Assembly (NCBI RefSeq): GCF_030445035.2 | Contig: NC_080676.1 | Location: forward strand, 12,624,940-12,688,939 | Source: Dasypus novemcinctus | Taxonomy: Eukaryota; Chordata; Mammalia; Cingulata; Dasypodidae | Reading direction: 5' to 3' | DNA length: 64,000 nt | Shown here: positions 36,355 through 48,529 of the stretch, one piece after another | How the letters are laid out: the number at the start of each line of letters is the position of its first letter | Numbering within the stretch: the first letter of the stretch is position 1 | The notes under the pieces: model-generated | What the model saw: the letters and a program-made list of their open reading frames with translations, nothing else | Told to the model about the DNA's origin: nothing | The model's database searches: none | Translations under genes and position numbers: made by a program

Positions 36355-39143
36355 AATAACCAAGCTGCCCTAGATAGCAAGAGACTGAACGATAGGCTTA
36401 CAGGAAATCGGAGGGTGGAGGAAGGATGTGAGCCGATGTCTGCAGGGGTGGAATTTAAGACAAGATGGTGGTAAGTATGAACACAAAGAAGAGATAAAAG
36501 GGGGGCAAGGGGTTGCCTTTGGTTGGGGCTTTTCGGGTTTGAGGGTGGCTGGGGAGGGACGGATGGGTAACATTGCCCAAAAGTGGGGGGAGGGAGGGGT
36601 AGCATACGAACACAGGGGAGGGTCAGGTGTTGGTGGAGAGTAAAATGCCGAGAAAATCATATCAAAATATAATAAAGAGGGTTACCTGTTTAGAATGCTC
36701 GGAGGGGAGGGTCTGATGCAGGACGGGCTCCTGGGGAATGTCTAAATGCTCATTCTGCCAGAGTGGGTGATACCATGGGGTAGAAACCCAAGTAGTGAGA
36801 GTGGGGGTGGACCCACATCCTGGGGAGGACTAATGCCATCAAATAGAGGGAACTGTATCCCTCGAGAGAAAGGGTGGCTCCCAGGGCATTGGGGCAGTTG
36901 AGCAAGTTAGGCCCTGAACACTATTCCATCTATATCTGGAAGTGGCTCCTCAGGAAATGGAGGTTGGCTGTCACTGTGGGCACCAAGGTGGAAAGGAAAA
37001 TGGACGTTAAATGTGTGGAACCAAGGTAAATGGGGGGTAAGAGAGGAGTTTCTTGAGAGTACACAAGGATGGATATAAAACATGTAATATTACACCATAA
37101 CATATAGGAGATAACAGACTGATAATGTAAACCATAATGTAAAACATAGGATAACTAAGAATGTAAAAAACTGTGTATCCTAAAGTATGCACCATAATGT
37201 AAGCACAGATGTCACCTTGTTAGAAAGCTAGTGTCTCAGACTCTATACATCACGTTAAGTAAATATGATGTGAATAGGGTGTAAGAGTAGCACTGTGGAA
37301 GGGAAAAGGTTTTGTGGTGGATGTATGGGAGTGCTGTACATTATATATATGCATTGCTGTGGTCTAGGGCTCCTGTGAAGAGAAGCTGAATAATTAGGGG
37401 GAAAAAAAAAAAAAAAGAAAAGGAAAAGATAGGATGTAGAATTTTTTCCAAGTAAACACGTGTTCTTTATCTAACCTTTAAACCCATTGCTATATGCCAT
37501 TCCCTAGTAAGGGACCCTGACATTATATTGGGCTTCAAATTTTGGGGAGTTCTGGATCACAGAGTGTTTCAACAATGGCAATGGAGGGATACTGGTATGG
37601 GATGCCATTGACAGGTGATATATGGCTGACAGGGAGCTGTACAGAACATATGTCCAGGGTGCATGGTAATGTTTGGATATACTCATAGTGGCAACAATTA
37701 AAAACCACAGCAGGGGGGGTACTGGGTTCCTGGCCAGTGGTGCTCTGTCGTGGTCCCTAGGGGAGCAGCGACAGTCTCCCAGGTGCAGCGGCGGGGACCG
37801 GGAGGGAGTGAGGGTTCAACAGTGAGCCCCTGATGCTAATGACTATGCTTGTGAGCTGATAAGCCTAAAATAAGAACAAGGCCTAGAGCAACATTGTGCC
37901 TGGGAATTTCCTCCTGTCAGCCTTCATGTTACTCAAATGTGGCCAGTCTCGAAGCCAAACTCAGCATGTAAATGCAATGCCTTCCCCCCAGCGTGGGACA
38001 TGACACCCAGGGATGAGCCTCCCTGGCACCGAGGGACCACTATCAACTACCAACTGATGATGCAACTGGAAAATGACCTTATACGGAAGGTTCAATGTGG
38101 ATCAGCAGAATATCCCTGTCTACATAAAATAACATGACTTTAAAATGCTGTTTGACCTAAAGTAAGGGGGAAATGGAAAGGAGAAATGAGTTTATATGGC
38201 TACGAGTTTCTAAAAAAGAGTCTGGAGGCTGGCAGAAGGATTGCCCTTATGCACAACTGAGCAGAGTCAGAGAGACAGATAAAGCAGATACAACCCCCAG
38301 ATATTGGTTCCTTTGAGGGCTAAAGAGACCCATGGGAGTTATGGTCATGGCCGATGGGGTTAACTACCAGGTCAGATGGCCCCTCTTTGGAAATGGTGTT
38401 TATGTGTGATGAATCTGGACTCAGATGGGATCTCCCTTCATAAGACTTTCATGCTAATGTGCTGGAGGTGCAGTTAATGTTGGGGTTTAAGATATATTTA
38501 GGGGATTTGAATCTCTGGACTGACAATGTGATAGCCAGTTCCTGAGCCTCAACAGACTCCAGCACCTACAATCTGTTTTATTGGACTTACCACACTCAGC
38601 TAAGATGGAGTTGAAGAAGGACAACCACCACACCATGGAGCCTAGAGTGATTACAACTGAAAGTGGGAGGATTGCATCCAGCATCCATGTGGAATCTGAG
38701 CCTCCTCTTGACATAGAGGTGCAATGGACACAACCAATCCAATGTCCACATAGAAGAGGTGGCATTGGATTGGGAAAAGTGGACATGGTGGCTGATGGGT
38801 ATGGGGAAAGGCAGGAAGAGATGAGAGGTGGAGGCGTCTTTGGGACATGGAGCTGCCCTGGATGGTGCTTCAGAGGCAATCACCGGACATTGTATATCCT
38901 CACAGGGCCCACTGGATGGAATGGGGGAGAGTATGGGCCATGATGTGGACCATTGACTATGAGGTGCAGAGGTGCCCAAAGATGTACTTACCAAATCCAA
39001 TGGATGTGTCATGATGATGGGAGGGAGTGTTGCTGGGGGGGGGGGGGGGGGGGAGGTGGGGTGGGGGGATGGGGTTGAATGGGACCTCACATATATATTT
39101 TTAATGTAAATTATTACAAAGTCAATAAAATAAAATAAAAAAA
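36355..39143 (+). other. L1 3' UTR, unusually long
   Basis: About 2.8 kb lies between the ORF2 stop and the target-site duplication. Several antisense and sense open frames here (up to 200 codons at 38596-39198) show no protein similarity and overlap one another. An A-tract at about 37402-37416 divides the UTR. The second part (about 37690-39143) recurs in a diverged, independently inserted L1 copy at 60985-62459, which confirms that it belongs to an L1 3' UTR. A run of 19 G at 39035-39053 lies in the terminal polypurine region. Confidence 0.75.
39035..39053 (+). repeat. G19 homopolymer in L1 3' UTR
   Basis: Nineteen consecutive G residues are embedded in a G-rich tract (39016-39070). L1 3' UTRs of other mammals also carry G-rich polypurine tracts able to form quadruplexes. 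Assembly length of such a run is uncertain. Confidence 0.9.
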
Positions 39144-39157
39144 AATAATGTGTTCCT
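39144..39157. repeat. Target-site duplication, right copy
   Basis: AATAATGTGTTCCT is identical to 31648-31661 and follows the A-rich L1 tail. Confidence 0.95.
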
Positions 39158-41400
39158 TTTAATTGCTGAGTAGTATTCCATGGAATGGATGTTACCATTC
39201 ACCTGTTGTGTCCAATGGATGTATCATTGTTTAGCCATTCACCTGTTGAAGAAAACCTGGGTTGTTTCCAGTTTGAGGTTTTCTATGAACAAACTGCCAT
39301 AAACTTTCATGTATAAGCGGTGTGTGTGTGAGTGAACATAGTCTTCATTTCTCTGGAATAAATGTTCAGGAGTGCAATTACTGGTTCATCTGGGAGTTGT
39401 ATATTTAGTGTTTTAAGAAACTGCCCAACCATTTTCCAGAATGGCTGTATCATTTTACATGCCCATCAACAATGTATGAGTAATCCAGTCTCTCCACATC
39501 CTCTCCAGCATTTGGTGATACCATTATTTTTTATTTTAGGCATTCTGACAACTATATAGTAATATCTCATTGTTTAATTTGCATTCCCCTAATGGCTAAT
39601 GAAGTTGAATACCTTTTTATATGCTTGTCGTGTGCATACCCTCTTTGGTGAAATGTCTATTCACATCTTTTGCCTCTGTCTAACTGAATTGTTGGATTTT
39701 TAAATTACTGAGTTCTGAGAGTTCTTTATGCATTTTAGATACTAGTCCTTTGGATAAATGATTTGCAAATATTTTCTCTCACAATGTAACTTGTCTTTCA
39801 TGCAGCAAAAGTTTAAAATTTTGATGATGTCCAGTTTATCAGTTTTCCCGTTTATGAATTACACTTTTGGTGTCAAGTCTAAGAACTCTGCCTGGTTCTA
39901 TATCCCAAAGTTTTTATTTCTGTATGTTTTTCTAAAAGTTTTATAGTTTTATGTTTTACATTTAAGTTCATGATCATTTTCAGCTATTTCGTAAATAAAG
40001 TATGACATTTAAGTCAAGGGTTTTTTTGTTTTGTTTCATTTTGCGTATGGATATTCAGTTACTCCAATATCACTTGTTGAAAATGCTGTTTTTCCTTTAT
40101 TGAATTGCTTTTGCACTTTAATAAAAAATCAGTTGATCATATTTACTTGACCCTGTTTCTAAGTACTCTGTTCTGTTCCATTGATCTATGAGTCTATCTT
40201 TCCATCAATACCATACAGTCTTTATTACTACAGTACAAAATAAATCTTGAAATCAGGTATATTTATTACTCCTACTTTATTCTTATTTTTGAAACTAGCT
40301 TTAGCTTATCTAGTTTCTTTGCATGCCATATATTAATAAAATTTTCTTTTCTTGTTTGGTTCTGTTATAGGGTAATACTAGTTCCATAAAATGAATTAGG
40401 AAGTATTCCTTCTTCTATTTTCTGGAAGAGATTGTGTAGAATTGATGTTTATTTTTATTTAAATGCTTGGTAGAATTGCCTGATGGAACCATCTGATGCT
40501 GGGGATATCTTTTTCGTAAGTTTCAAAATTAAGAATTCAATTTCCTTAATAATTATAAGGTGAGATGAGGTATGATAACTTATGTTCTTTGAGGAAAGTA
40601 GTTTTGTCTTATTTACCAAATTTTTGTGTGTAGAATTGTTTATAATATTCACTTACATCTTTTTGATGTCTGCAGGGTCTGTAGTGATATCCCCTATTTC
40701 ATTTCTGATATTGGTAATTTCTCTCCTTTCTGTTTTGCTTTCTCAGTTTTCTTAATCTTTTCAAAGAGATAGCTCTTTGTTTCATTGATTTTTCTATCAT
40801 TTTCTGTTTTCAATTTCATTTATTTCTGTTGCTAGATCTATGATTTCCATCTTTCTGCTTGCTTTGAAATTATTTCTAGATTCTTGAAGTAGGGATTTAG
40901 ATTTTTGATTTGAGATATTCTTTTTAATGTAAGCATTTAGTACTATAACTTTCACTTTCTACACTGCCTTAACAGTGTCCCACACATTTTGATATATTGT
41001 AATTTCATTTCATTCAGGGCAACATACTTTTGTCTTCCCTTGTAACTTCTTTGACCCATGAATTATTTAGGAGCATGTTGTTTAGCATCCAAGTGCTTGG
41101 AGGCTTTCCTGTTGTCTTTATGTTTTGGTTTCTAGTTTTCTTCCATTATAGTTGGCAAACATAGTGCTGTAAGATTTAAATTTTGTTTAGGTTTCTGTTA
41201 TGGCTAGGGTTCAATCTATCTTGATACATGTTCTTTGATCGCTTGAAAAGAATGTATATTCTTTACAGTTGAAAGGTTCTGTAAATGTTGATTAGAACCT
41301 CTTGGATGATAGTGTCATTGAGTTCTATATCATTGCTGATTTTCTGTTTAGTTATTCTATCAGTTCCTCAGAGAAGGGTGTTGAACTCTCCCCATTATAA
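39158..41400 (-). mobile_element. Old L1, ORF2 region (middle layer, right part)
   Basis: This is a continuation of the minus-strand L1 from 31251-31647. The plus strand shows antisense ORF2 C-terminal motifs (TTGCTGAGTAGTATTCCATG at about 39160; CAGAATGGCTGTATCATTTT at about 39438; CACATCCTCTCCAGCATTTG at about 39496). Further right it shows RT and endonuclease-region antisense (about 40670-41400). Frames are heavily broken. Read 5' to 3' on the minus strand it runs from about 41400 to 31251, with the young L1 between its two parts. Confidence 0.85.
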
Positions 41401-41404
41401 CTGT

Positions 41405-42215
41405 GGGCAGAAAACAAACAATTCAATTTGAAAATGGGCAAAAGATTGGAACAGCTACTTCACTAAAGAGGATATGCAAATGTTAAATAAGCACACAAAA
41501 AGATGCTTATTATTATCTGTCATCAGAGAAATGCAAATTAAACCACAATAAGAAACCACTTTACACATATTAGACTGGCTAAACTGAAAAAGGCTGCCCA
41601 TGGCAAGTGTTGACAAAGATATGGAGGAACTGAATTCTCACACACTTCCTGTGGCAATGAAAAATGGTGTAACCACTTTGGAAAACAGCTTGGCAATTGT
41701 TTATAAAATTAAATATACATCTGCCGTAAGATCCAGCCATTCCTCTCCTAGCCTAGGTATTTATCCAAGAAAAATGAAAGCTTATGTTCATACAAAGACT
41801 TGTATAAAAATGTTCAGAGCAACCTTATTTGTGGTAGCGCCAAACTGTAAACAACTCAAACGTCCATCAACAGCTGACTGATAAATAAATAAATAGTGGT
41901 ATATCTATCCAATGGAATACTATTCTGAAAAGAAGATAAATATTGTATGATCTTGTTCATATGAAACACTTAGAAGAAGCAAACTTCATAGAGGCAGATA
42001 GTAGTTCATAAATTACGAGGGGTAGGAGGTAGAGCAGAGAGTTATAGCTTAATTGGTAAGGAGATTCTGTTTCAGAGGTGATAAAAAAGTAGGGGTAATA
42101 AATATTGGTAATGGCAGTAAAATAGTATGACAAATTCACTGTACACTTGAATGTGGTTAAAATAGGAAATTTAGAGTTGTATATTTGTTACAAAAATAAA
42201 AAAGTTTAATTAAAA
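41405..42215 (+). mobile_element. Ancient L1, 3' portion (outermost of nest, resumed)
   Basis: ORF2 C-terminal remnants resume: CAATTTGAAAATGGGCAAAA at about 41427, TCAGAGAAATGCAAATTAAA at about 41523, TCCATCAACAGCTGACTGAT at about 41863, and ATGGAATACTATTCTG. A 3' UTR-like segment (ACTTGAATGTGGTTAAAATA) and an A-rich end at about 42195-42215 follow. This matches where the plus-strand element broke off at about 31250. Confidence 0.75.
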
Positions 42216-42224
42216 AAAGAATAA

Positions 42225-42590
42225 ACTACTGATACATGTAACAATATGGAAGACTCTCAAAATAATTATGCTGAGAGAAAAAAGTCAGCCAAGAAAAAAA
42301 AAGAGTATCTATCATATGATTCCATTTATAGAAAATTTTAGAAAATGACCCAAAGCAGATCAGGAGTTGCCTGGTAATAGGGGTGAGGTGGGTCAGGGGG
42401 GATCAGAGGGAGAGATTACAAAGGGGCATAAAGAAACTTTGGGCATCACGGATATGTTCACTATCTTCATTGTGATGATGGTTTCTTGGGTATATACATA
42501 TATCAAAACTTATCAAATTGTATACATCAAATTTGTAATTTATTGTACATCAACTGTTTCTCAAGTTAAAAAGAAAAAGACCTTACCACT
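42225..42590 (+). mobile_element. Ancient L1 3' UTR fragment
   Basis: TATCATATGATTCCATTTAT, GCAGATCAGGAGTTGCCTGG, GATATGTTCACTATCTTCAT and TATCAAACT-type sequences follow an old L1 3' end, ending near CTCAAGTTAAAAAGAAAAAG. It may be a separate insertion or a duplicated 3' end of the element before it. Confidence 0.65.
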
Positions 42591-44011
42591 GTGATTTTCA
42601 GGATTGCCTTCTTCTCCTGATTGTTTCCTCAAAGTCAAATATTCTTTCTCATAGAGAGTAGAGCACGGATAAGATAAGAGCATGAATAAAGTGGTGACAC
42701 GGGAGCTAGATTTGGCCTGGAGACCTGTTTGTTGACCCTACAGTATTTTAAAAATAAGGAGATTATACACAAAATTTTATTATTTTTTATTCTCTTAAAA
42801 GGTTATGAAACCTAACCACACTGAGCCTTCATTTCCCTATGGCAACAATTCCCTGGAGTTGTGTAGCCATTACCACTTTAGATTGGACATGCATGTTCTA
42901 GTTTTCCTCAGTCCCACTACAGTCTATTAAACAATATTGCTTATTCCTGTTAACTTGCCTGTTCCTTGTAGGCATTTAAATTTCCTGATCTCTGCTCTAA
43001 GTTCATTAGGAGAAAGAAACTGATTTTTCTAAGAGCCTCATCATTCATCAGCCTGCTTCTGTCATCCATCAAAAAATTTGCATTCCACATTATTATTTCA
43101 AGTAGTATCAGTTCCTTTCCCTCTTTTCTTACCCTTCCTCCAGATCGAAATTGCAAATTGAGTCCCCTTCTACCTGCTGGCATAGCTATACACTGCGCAC
43201 AGCGACTTTGAAACTATCAGTTGTAAGAGCTTGATTAAATCCTTCTTTCCTGGTAGATCATTCTCATCCCCATCTTTACAGTTATAATAAAAGAAATGAT
43301 CTAAAATAACATCTGAACTACGTAAATTAAAATTCATAGAAATGTTAAATATAATTCATCTGATTCGAATTAGCTCTTAACATTATGTGCTGAAAATGGA
43401 ATTTATTTTATGTGTCCTTGTTTTAAAATGACTATCTCTGCCCGTACTAGACATTAAGCCCAGTGGAATTTATGATTTGGTATTAATTGTATTGCTCTCT
43501 AGTGCCGCAGTAGCCAGACACTTCTTCCCCGTGGGAGCACAGGATCTGAGACCTGCGGTGTAAGGTTCTTATGTTTGTGTGCACAGTGTTCTCATTTTTC
43601 TTAATGCTTTCGCTTTAAAATATACATGAAAAATGGATAGGATATGATTATGCAATTCCTGGAAAATTTTCCTTTGTCATTTTCATTGGGCATTTAGACT
43701 TTCATCTCTAGCCACTGAAGAACAGTGAAAACTAATCTCCATTAATAATGTCCTTCAAATTGCAAGCTTCATTTGTTATCAGGCAATCCACATTATGCAC
43801 TTGTATTTATATAAAAAAGTAGTTTTTATATAAATTCTCTCATATAATATTGACTATTTCTAAAATGTTTTCTTTTTTCTTTATGTTCCTGGGAAATGCC
43901 GCTCTGAGGAAAGGTCTACAGTAAATCTTCAAGACTACTTTTGTAGTTCTCAGAGATCTGTTGAAATTGAAAGTGACTGAAAATGGTTGGTGGGCATTGG
44001 GAATTGAGAAA
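42591..44011. other. Intergenic, nothing recognised
   Basis: No supported gene or named repeat. Confidence 0.5.
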
Positions 44012-44095
44012 CCATAAGATGTATTGGAAAGAGCATGGTCTTGGCAATCAAACATATATCCAGATTTCGACTCCGCCAATGACTCGTTTGGTAAC
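44012..44095 (+). mobile_element. MIR SINE, left part
   Basis: GGAAAGAGCATGGTCTTGG, a CAGATTTCGACTCCGCCAAT segment and ACTCGTTTGGTAAC follow the MIR 5' half. It is interrupted by an LTR and continues at 44519. Confidence 0.75.
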
Positions 44096-44097
44096 GG

Positions 44098-44518
44098 TGT
44101 TAGTTTGCTAGGCTGCTAAAAGCAAATATCACAAAATGAGTTGGCTTTTAAAGTAGGAATGTATTAGCTTACAGGCTTACAGTTTGGAAGCTAGAACAAT
44201 GTCCAAATCAAGGCATGCTTCCTCCCTGAAGACCAGCTGCTGGAGATCCTTGACTCCTCCGTCACATGGCCAGGCACACGCCCTTCTCTTCTGGGTTTTG
44301 TGGCTTTCAGCTTCCTGCTTTTGTGGCTTTCTCTCTTTTTCTGTGGATTTGTTCCATTTATAAAGGATTCCAGTAAGAGAATTAAGACCCACCCTGGGCA
44401 CGGCTTAACTGAACTAACCTAATCAGAAGGTCCTACTTACAATAGGTTGGCACCCACAGGAATAGATTAACTTCAAGAACATGATTTCCTGGGGTACATA
44501 CAGCTTGAAACCACTACA
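44098..44518 (-). mobile_element. Solitary LTR (MaLR/ERVL type)
   Basis: The plus strand runs TGTTAGTTTGCTAGGCTGCT ... GAAACCACTACA, giving TGTAG...AACA ends on the minus strand. GTAAC is repeated at 44091-44095 and 44519-44523 (a two-base GG intervenes on the left), consistent with a 5-bp LTR target-site duplication. No internal retroviral genes are present. Closest relative in the window is 50473-50959. Confidence 0.75.
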
Positions 44519-44665
44519 GTAACCTTGTGAAATTTAACTTCTCAGTTCAGTTTTCTCGTGAATAAATCAAATGATAAATATTCATCTTGAATGATTGCTG
44601 TGAGATCTAACTGAGATGACTTCCAATGAGCTCAATAAATGGGAGGTTTTATTCTTAGTAATACA
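44519..44665 (+). mobile_element. MIR SINE, right part
   Basis: GTAACCTTGTGAAATTTAAC, TCTCAGTTCAGTTTTCTCGTG, then TGCTGTGAGATCTAACTGAG and AGCTCAATAAATG complete the MIR begun at 44012. Confidence 0.8.
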
Positions 44666-46829
44666 TTTCAAGTTTGGGGTCACATAATCCTTCATCCCTC
44701 AGAGAAGAAGGAAAAGAAGCCTCTAGTGTCAATAGATAAATCTGCACCCTCTTCAGAAACAGTATGCTGGGGACAAATAAAAAGTTAAATTTGACCAATC
44801 TCAAGTATATTATATTTTATATTGTTGTCTTTTACTCTAGCAGTGAATTTTGTGAGATCACCTTGGAGAAACTGATGCTATTTTAAAAATACCACACATG
44901 TACCCGTTCCAAAAATCTAGTGTTGGAAATGATCTGCAGAAAATCTTTATTCCTTCATGATTTTTCCCTCAGAATGCTAGGAAGTCGACTAATCTTCCTT
45001 AAAATAGAGGAAATAAAAATACATAAATGTAAAAGAATTACTAGGAAGATATAGTTTCAGTATATTGGGTCCTGGTTGCGAAATTAAACTTATAAGTGGC
45101 ACATAAGCGGAGAGCAATGATAGGGAAAATTAACTAGAGAAATCTAAATAAAGAAAAATTAAAGCAAGCAATTGGGAGAAATAGGTAAATAAGAACTGTC
45201 AAATGACTTTCTTTTCCATCTTATGCTTCATCCCTACCAAAAATACCCACTAAAATAGGCAAAAATAATGTCAAGTGGCAGCACTTGTTGTTCTGCCACA
45301 GCAACCATTTCTCCCTTTTTTCTTATTGGTAGTCTCCTCCTCCTGCTTTTAAAGTATGTTTTCTCCTTACCTCTCCTAGCCACGGACTTTGGCAGAAGGA
45401 GACCTTTTTCTCAATTTCAGGGATTGGTCCCATTGGTTAAAAATGGGCAGGTGTTGTGTCCCACTTTGGGCCAAAGACACATGAGGGAAGGTTTGCTAAG
45501 GATATATCTGGGAAAGAAATTTCCTTGCTCTTAAGAAAAAACAACTAGAAGGGCATTCTCTCTTCCTCTGATCGTTAAGAGGGTGCAAATAAAGAACTCA
45601 AAAATGCCACAGCTATTTTTCCACCATATGCGTGCTAATCTAAGGATGAAATTCCCATTTGAGGGAGTTACAGATCTATGGCATTGGAGTTAATGACTTG
45701 CTCCAAGCCATAGTGCCATAGCTCCAAGCCTATGCATTTCTCTGGATTTCTAGGTAAGTAAGCCAATACATAGCCTTATCTGAATCAGCTGAATGCCTAA
45801 TGCAACTGAAAACATCCTAGCTAACATCAGCCAGCTAATAAATCAATAAAAGTCTTTATTACTGATATGTTAACTTTTACTGACATTGCATCGAAATGTT
45901 TAATAGGCATAGGGTAAGACCTTTAAGATTGTGGCACAGGATAAAAGAAGATCAGGAATTTGGTTCCCTGAGAAATAGTTCTGAAAAGGCAGCTGACCTG
46001 CCTGTCTAAAGCTAACACCTCTAATTTTTGGAATGATTAAGCAGTTACACTAATGTCTTTTTGATTCACCTTTTTATTTGGTGACAGTTTTTGAATTGCC
46101 GTGTGACCTTGTAGCCATCTGATTTAGAGACAGAGCAGAAACAACATGAATAACTGTGTAAGAGAGCTGGAATAGATTTGATGAGACTTAATCATATCTT
46201 GGATAATGGGAGCTGAGAAATACTGACAGTTATAGCAAAGTTGATAGAAGGGGATTTTTTCATAACTGAGTTTAATGCAATGTTGAATCTAGGTGCAACA
46301 GCATTTCAAGACTAGGTTTGCTAACAGTTATTTTTAAAAAGATGGAAGGTGTTATCAAATTGTGGAAATAGAATCACACTGATATTTTCGTTGATATGAA
46401 GACAACCTATCTTGATTTTTCAATATACAAGGTAATTTCTAACATTGGGGAGGAGAACACACATTTTCTAGTTATCCTGAATTGACTTTCGAGTACTCCT
46501 TTGAATTTTATGTGTAAATCTTCTTGATGGGAATGGGATAAGAATGTCATTGATGTAGAATAAATGTAATGCCATTTATGATGGAGGCTTTTGAAAATAA
46601 AAGTATAAATTCATTTGTTGAATGAATGAAGTTTATTTCAGCCTCATTTCGGTGACTACTTAAACTACTGACCTACATAAAGATTGTTAATACAATTAAC
46701 ATAGTCTACCAAAGCATTAGTGAGAATTCTTCACATTACTTTTTTGTCAGACTTCACTGTTCACTCTAATTCCACCTTCATCCTTCCAGATCCCTACAGA
46801 ATATTTTCACATTCATGTCCTACTATAAA
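44666..46829. other. Intergenic, nothing recognised
   Basis: I find no supported gene. The + strand open frame at 45268-45534 (88 codons) has a hydrophobic segment but no known motif and no coding context. Confidence 0.5.
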
Positions 46830-47600
46830 CTCAAACTTGAATACCCCAAATTAAACCTCCCTCTAATCTAGATCTTCTTATCTCCCTACCCTTCTTTTCA
46901 GGTGGTCGATATACCTTTCTCCCAGTCACCAAGGACTATACCCATGAGTCATTGTTGACTTTTTCCTTTCTAGTATCTTTCATTTAATTAGCCATGGAGT
47001 CCTGTCTATTCTTCTACAGTGTCCCTTCCTTCTAGACCCACTGGCTGAGTCACTGTTGTTATAGATATGTAATTCTTAACCTGGATTATATTTATCCCTA
47101 ATATATAAAACCACACTACCCACTTTTGACAGATTAATCTTTTTACAACTTTCTTTCTTCATGGCTTACTTTGGTTTGAGAATACAGTAACCATATTACT
47201 TGAAGTTTGACATTGGATTTGATTTGAGAATACAGTAGCCATATTACTTGAAGTTTGACATTGAATTTGAATATCATTCAAGGTCTTTTATCACTGATCT
47301 AATGTTATTTTAAAAATTTGTCTTTAAATTTCCATGATATATACTCTCTGCTATAACTGTTTTGGTCTCTGATATGTACTACACATACAATCTCAACTCC
47401 ATGCCTTTGCTTATGTTGCTGTCCTTACCAGAGATGCCCATGTTCAAACCCTTCTCCAACTCAAGCTCTTCTCTTGCTCTTACCTTCACCTTGATGCCCA
47501 ATCTAAGGACCCATGCCATGCTTTCTTCCAGGTACAGCTAAATCTTATCTCTGAGTATTAGTACTTATGACTATCTCAGTTCACAATTATTCCTCTCTGA
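46830..47600 (+). mobile_element. L2 LINE fragment
   Basis: CCAGTCACCAAGGACTATAC, TCATTGTTGACTTTTTCCTT, CCATGCCTTTGCTTATGTTG and a GAGATGCCC block follow L2 internal-to-3' order. A 48-bp tandem duplication lies inside it at 47175-47270. Confidence 0.6.
47175..47270. repeat. 48-bp tandem duplication
   Basis: Two units start TTTGAGAATACAGTA at 47175 and 47223 and share nearly all positions (an A/G difference in the AACC/AGCC part and a G/A difference near the end). Confidence 0.9.
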
Positions 47601-48049
47601 AGGAGCATAATTCCAAAGCTAAATTGTTCACTATTGGCTCAGGTTGCTTAAAATGATAAAATTGGATATTGGTAATATTCAGTTTGAGGAGAATGAATCT
47701 CTGGAGTCTATCTCCATCTGGAGCGAAGCAATCAGGAGCCCTGCCATTCTGATGAGATGAGGTCAATGTGTCATTCTCCTTCTTTGGGCCCTAATTCCAG
47801 GCATGACGTAGCTTGGTGGGTTATCTGCTGTTGTTTTCCTCTTTGTGGCTTCCTTAATATGAATTTCTTTAATGGAAATTGATCATTAAATGTTGACTTG
47901 AAAATTTCTTCATTATGTTTAAGTGCATTGTGGTCGGAGAATCCTTGAAGATAATTTAAAATGATATTTTACTCTCTTGCTCCACCTCAGCTCCCTTAAA
48001 ATGATATTTTAAAAAAGACTTATACCTGGACCCTGTTGAAAAACATGAA
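47601..48049. other. Intergenic, nothing recognised
   Basis: No supported gene. The short repeat TTAAAATGATATTTTA occurs at about 47956 and 47997. Confidence 0.5.
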
Positions 48050-48265
48050 AAAGACAGAATGAAACTTTGTGTATAATAATATCTTGGGTATGTCCAAATA
48101 CATCTACTTAAAAAAAGACTGGAATATTAACTTTAATAGTGGTCATTTTGGATGGTGGTATTATGAGTGACTGTGGTATCTTTTAAAATACTAGTTAGTG
48201 TTCTGCAAAATGTCTATAGTGAACAAGAATTATTTTTACAATCAAACAAAAATAAAACGATTTCA
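48050..48265 (+). mobile_element. L1 3' end fragment
   Basis: AGTGGTCATTTTGGATGGTG, then ATTATGAGTGACTGTGG and GTGAACAAGAATTATTTTTA with an A-rich end, follow an old L1 3' UTR. Confidence 0.55.
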
Positions 48266-48529
48266 AAATATTTCTTTTAAACTCTCTCCCCTTTGCAACC
48301 CTTGGTGAAGGCCTTAACTGGGTAGAGAGAATATTCCATATTATTACATAAAATGGTGTCAGGTCCCTCTTTCTCTGACCTCATACTTCAAAAGGCAGTC
48401 CTTCCATAACCTTAGTTAAAGTCTATCCCAAGTTAACAACCTCTAGTTGCAAAAGAACATAGCCTAGAACTTCCAAATTACCGCTATTCTTTATCTTGGG
48501 TTCTTAGGTAAGCCACTACTTCTCACTCC

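Larger units (their letters stand above)
31662..39143 (+). mobile_element. Young LINE-1, 5'-truncated in ORF1
   Basis: This L1 of about 7.5 kb is delimited by a perfect 14-bp target-site duplication. It lacks the 5' UTR and the start of ORF1, so it is a dead-on-arrival copy. It contains ORF1 (to 32460), a 75-bp spacer, ORF2 (32536-36354, two frameshifts), a long 3' UTR with an internal A-tract (about 37402-37416) and a G-rich tract (39016-39070), and an A-rich terminus with AATAAA-type signals (about 39123). Low decay of both frames implies a recent insertion in the armadillo lineage. Confidence 0.93.

Noticed and set aside
38596-39198. 200-codon minus-strand frame in the young L1 3' UTR, with overlapping frames on the other strand; also 61962-62411
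   Set aside because: Low-complexity Pro/Ser/His-rich translation from a UTR, not preserved as an open frame in the second L1 copy, and crossing the insertion boundary.
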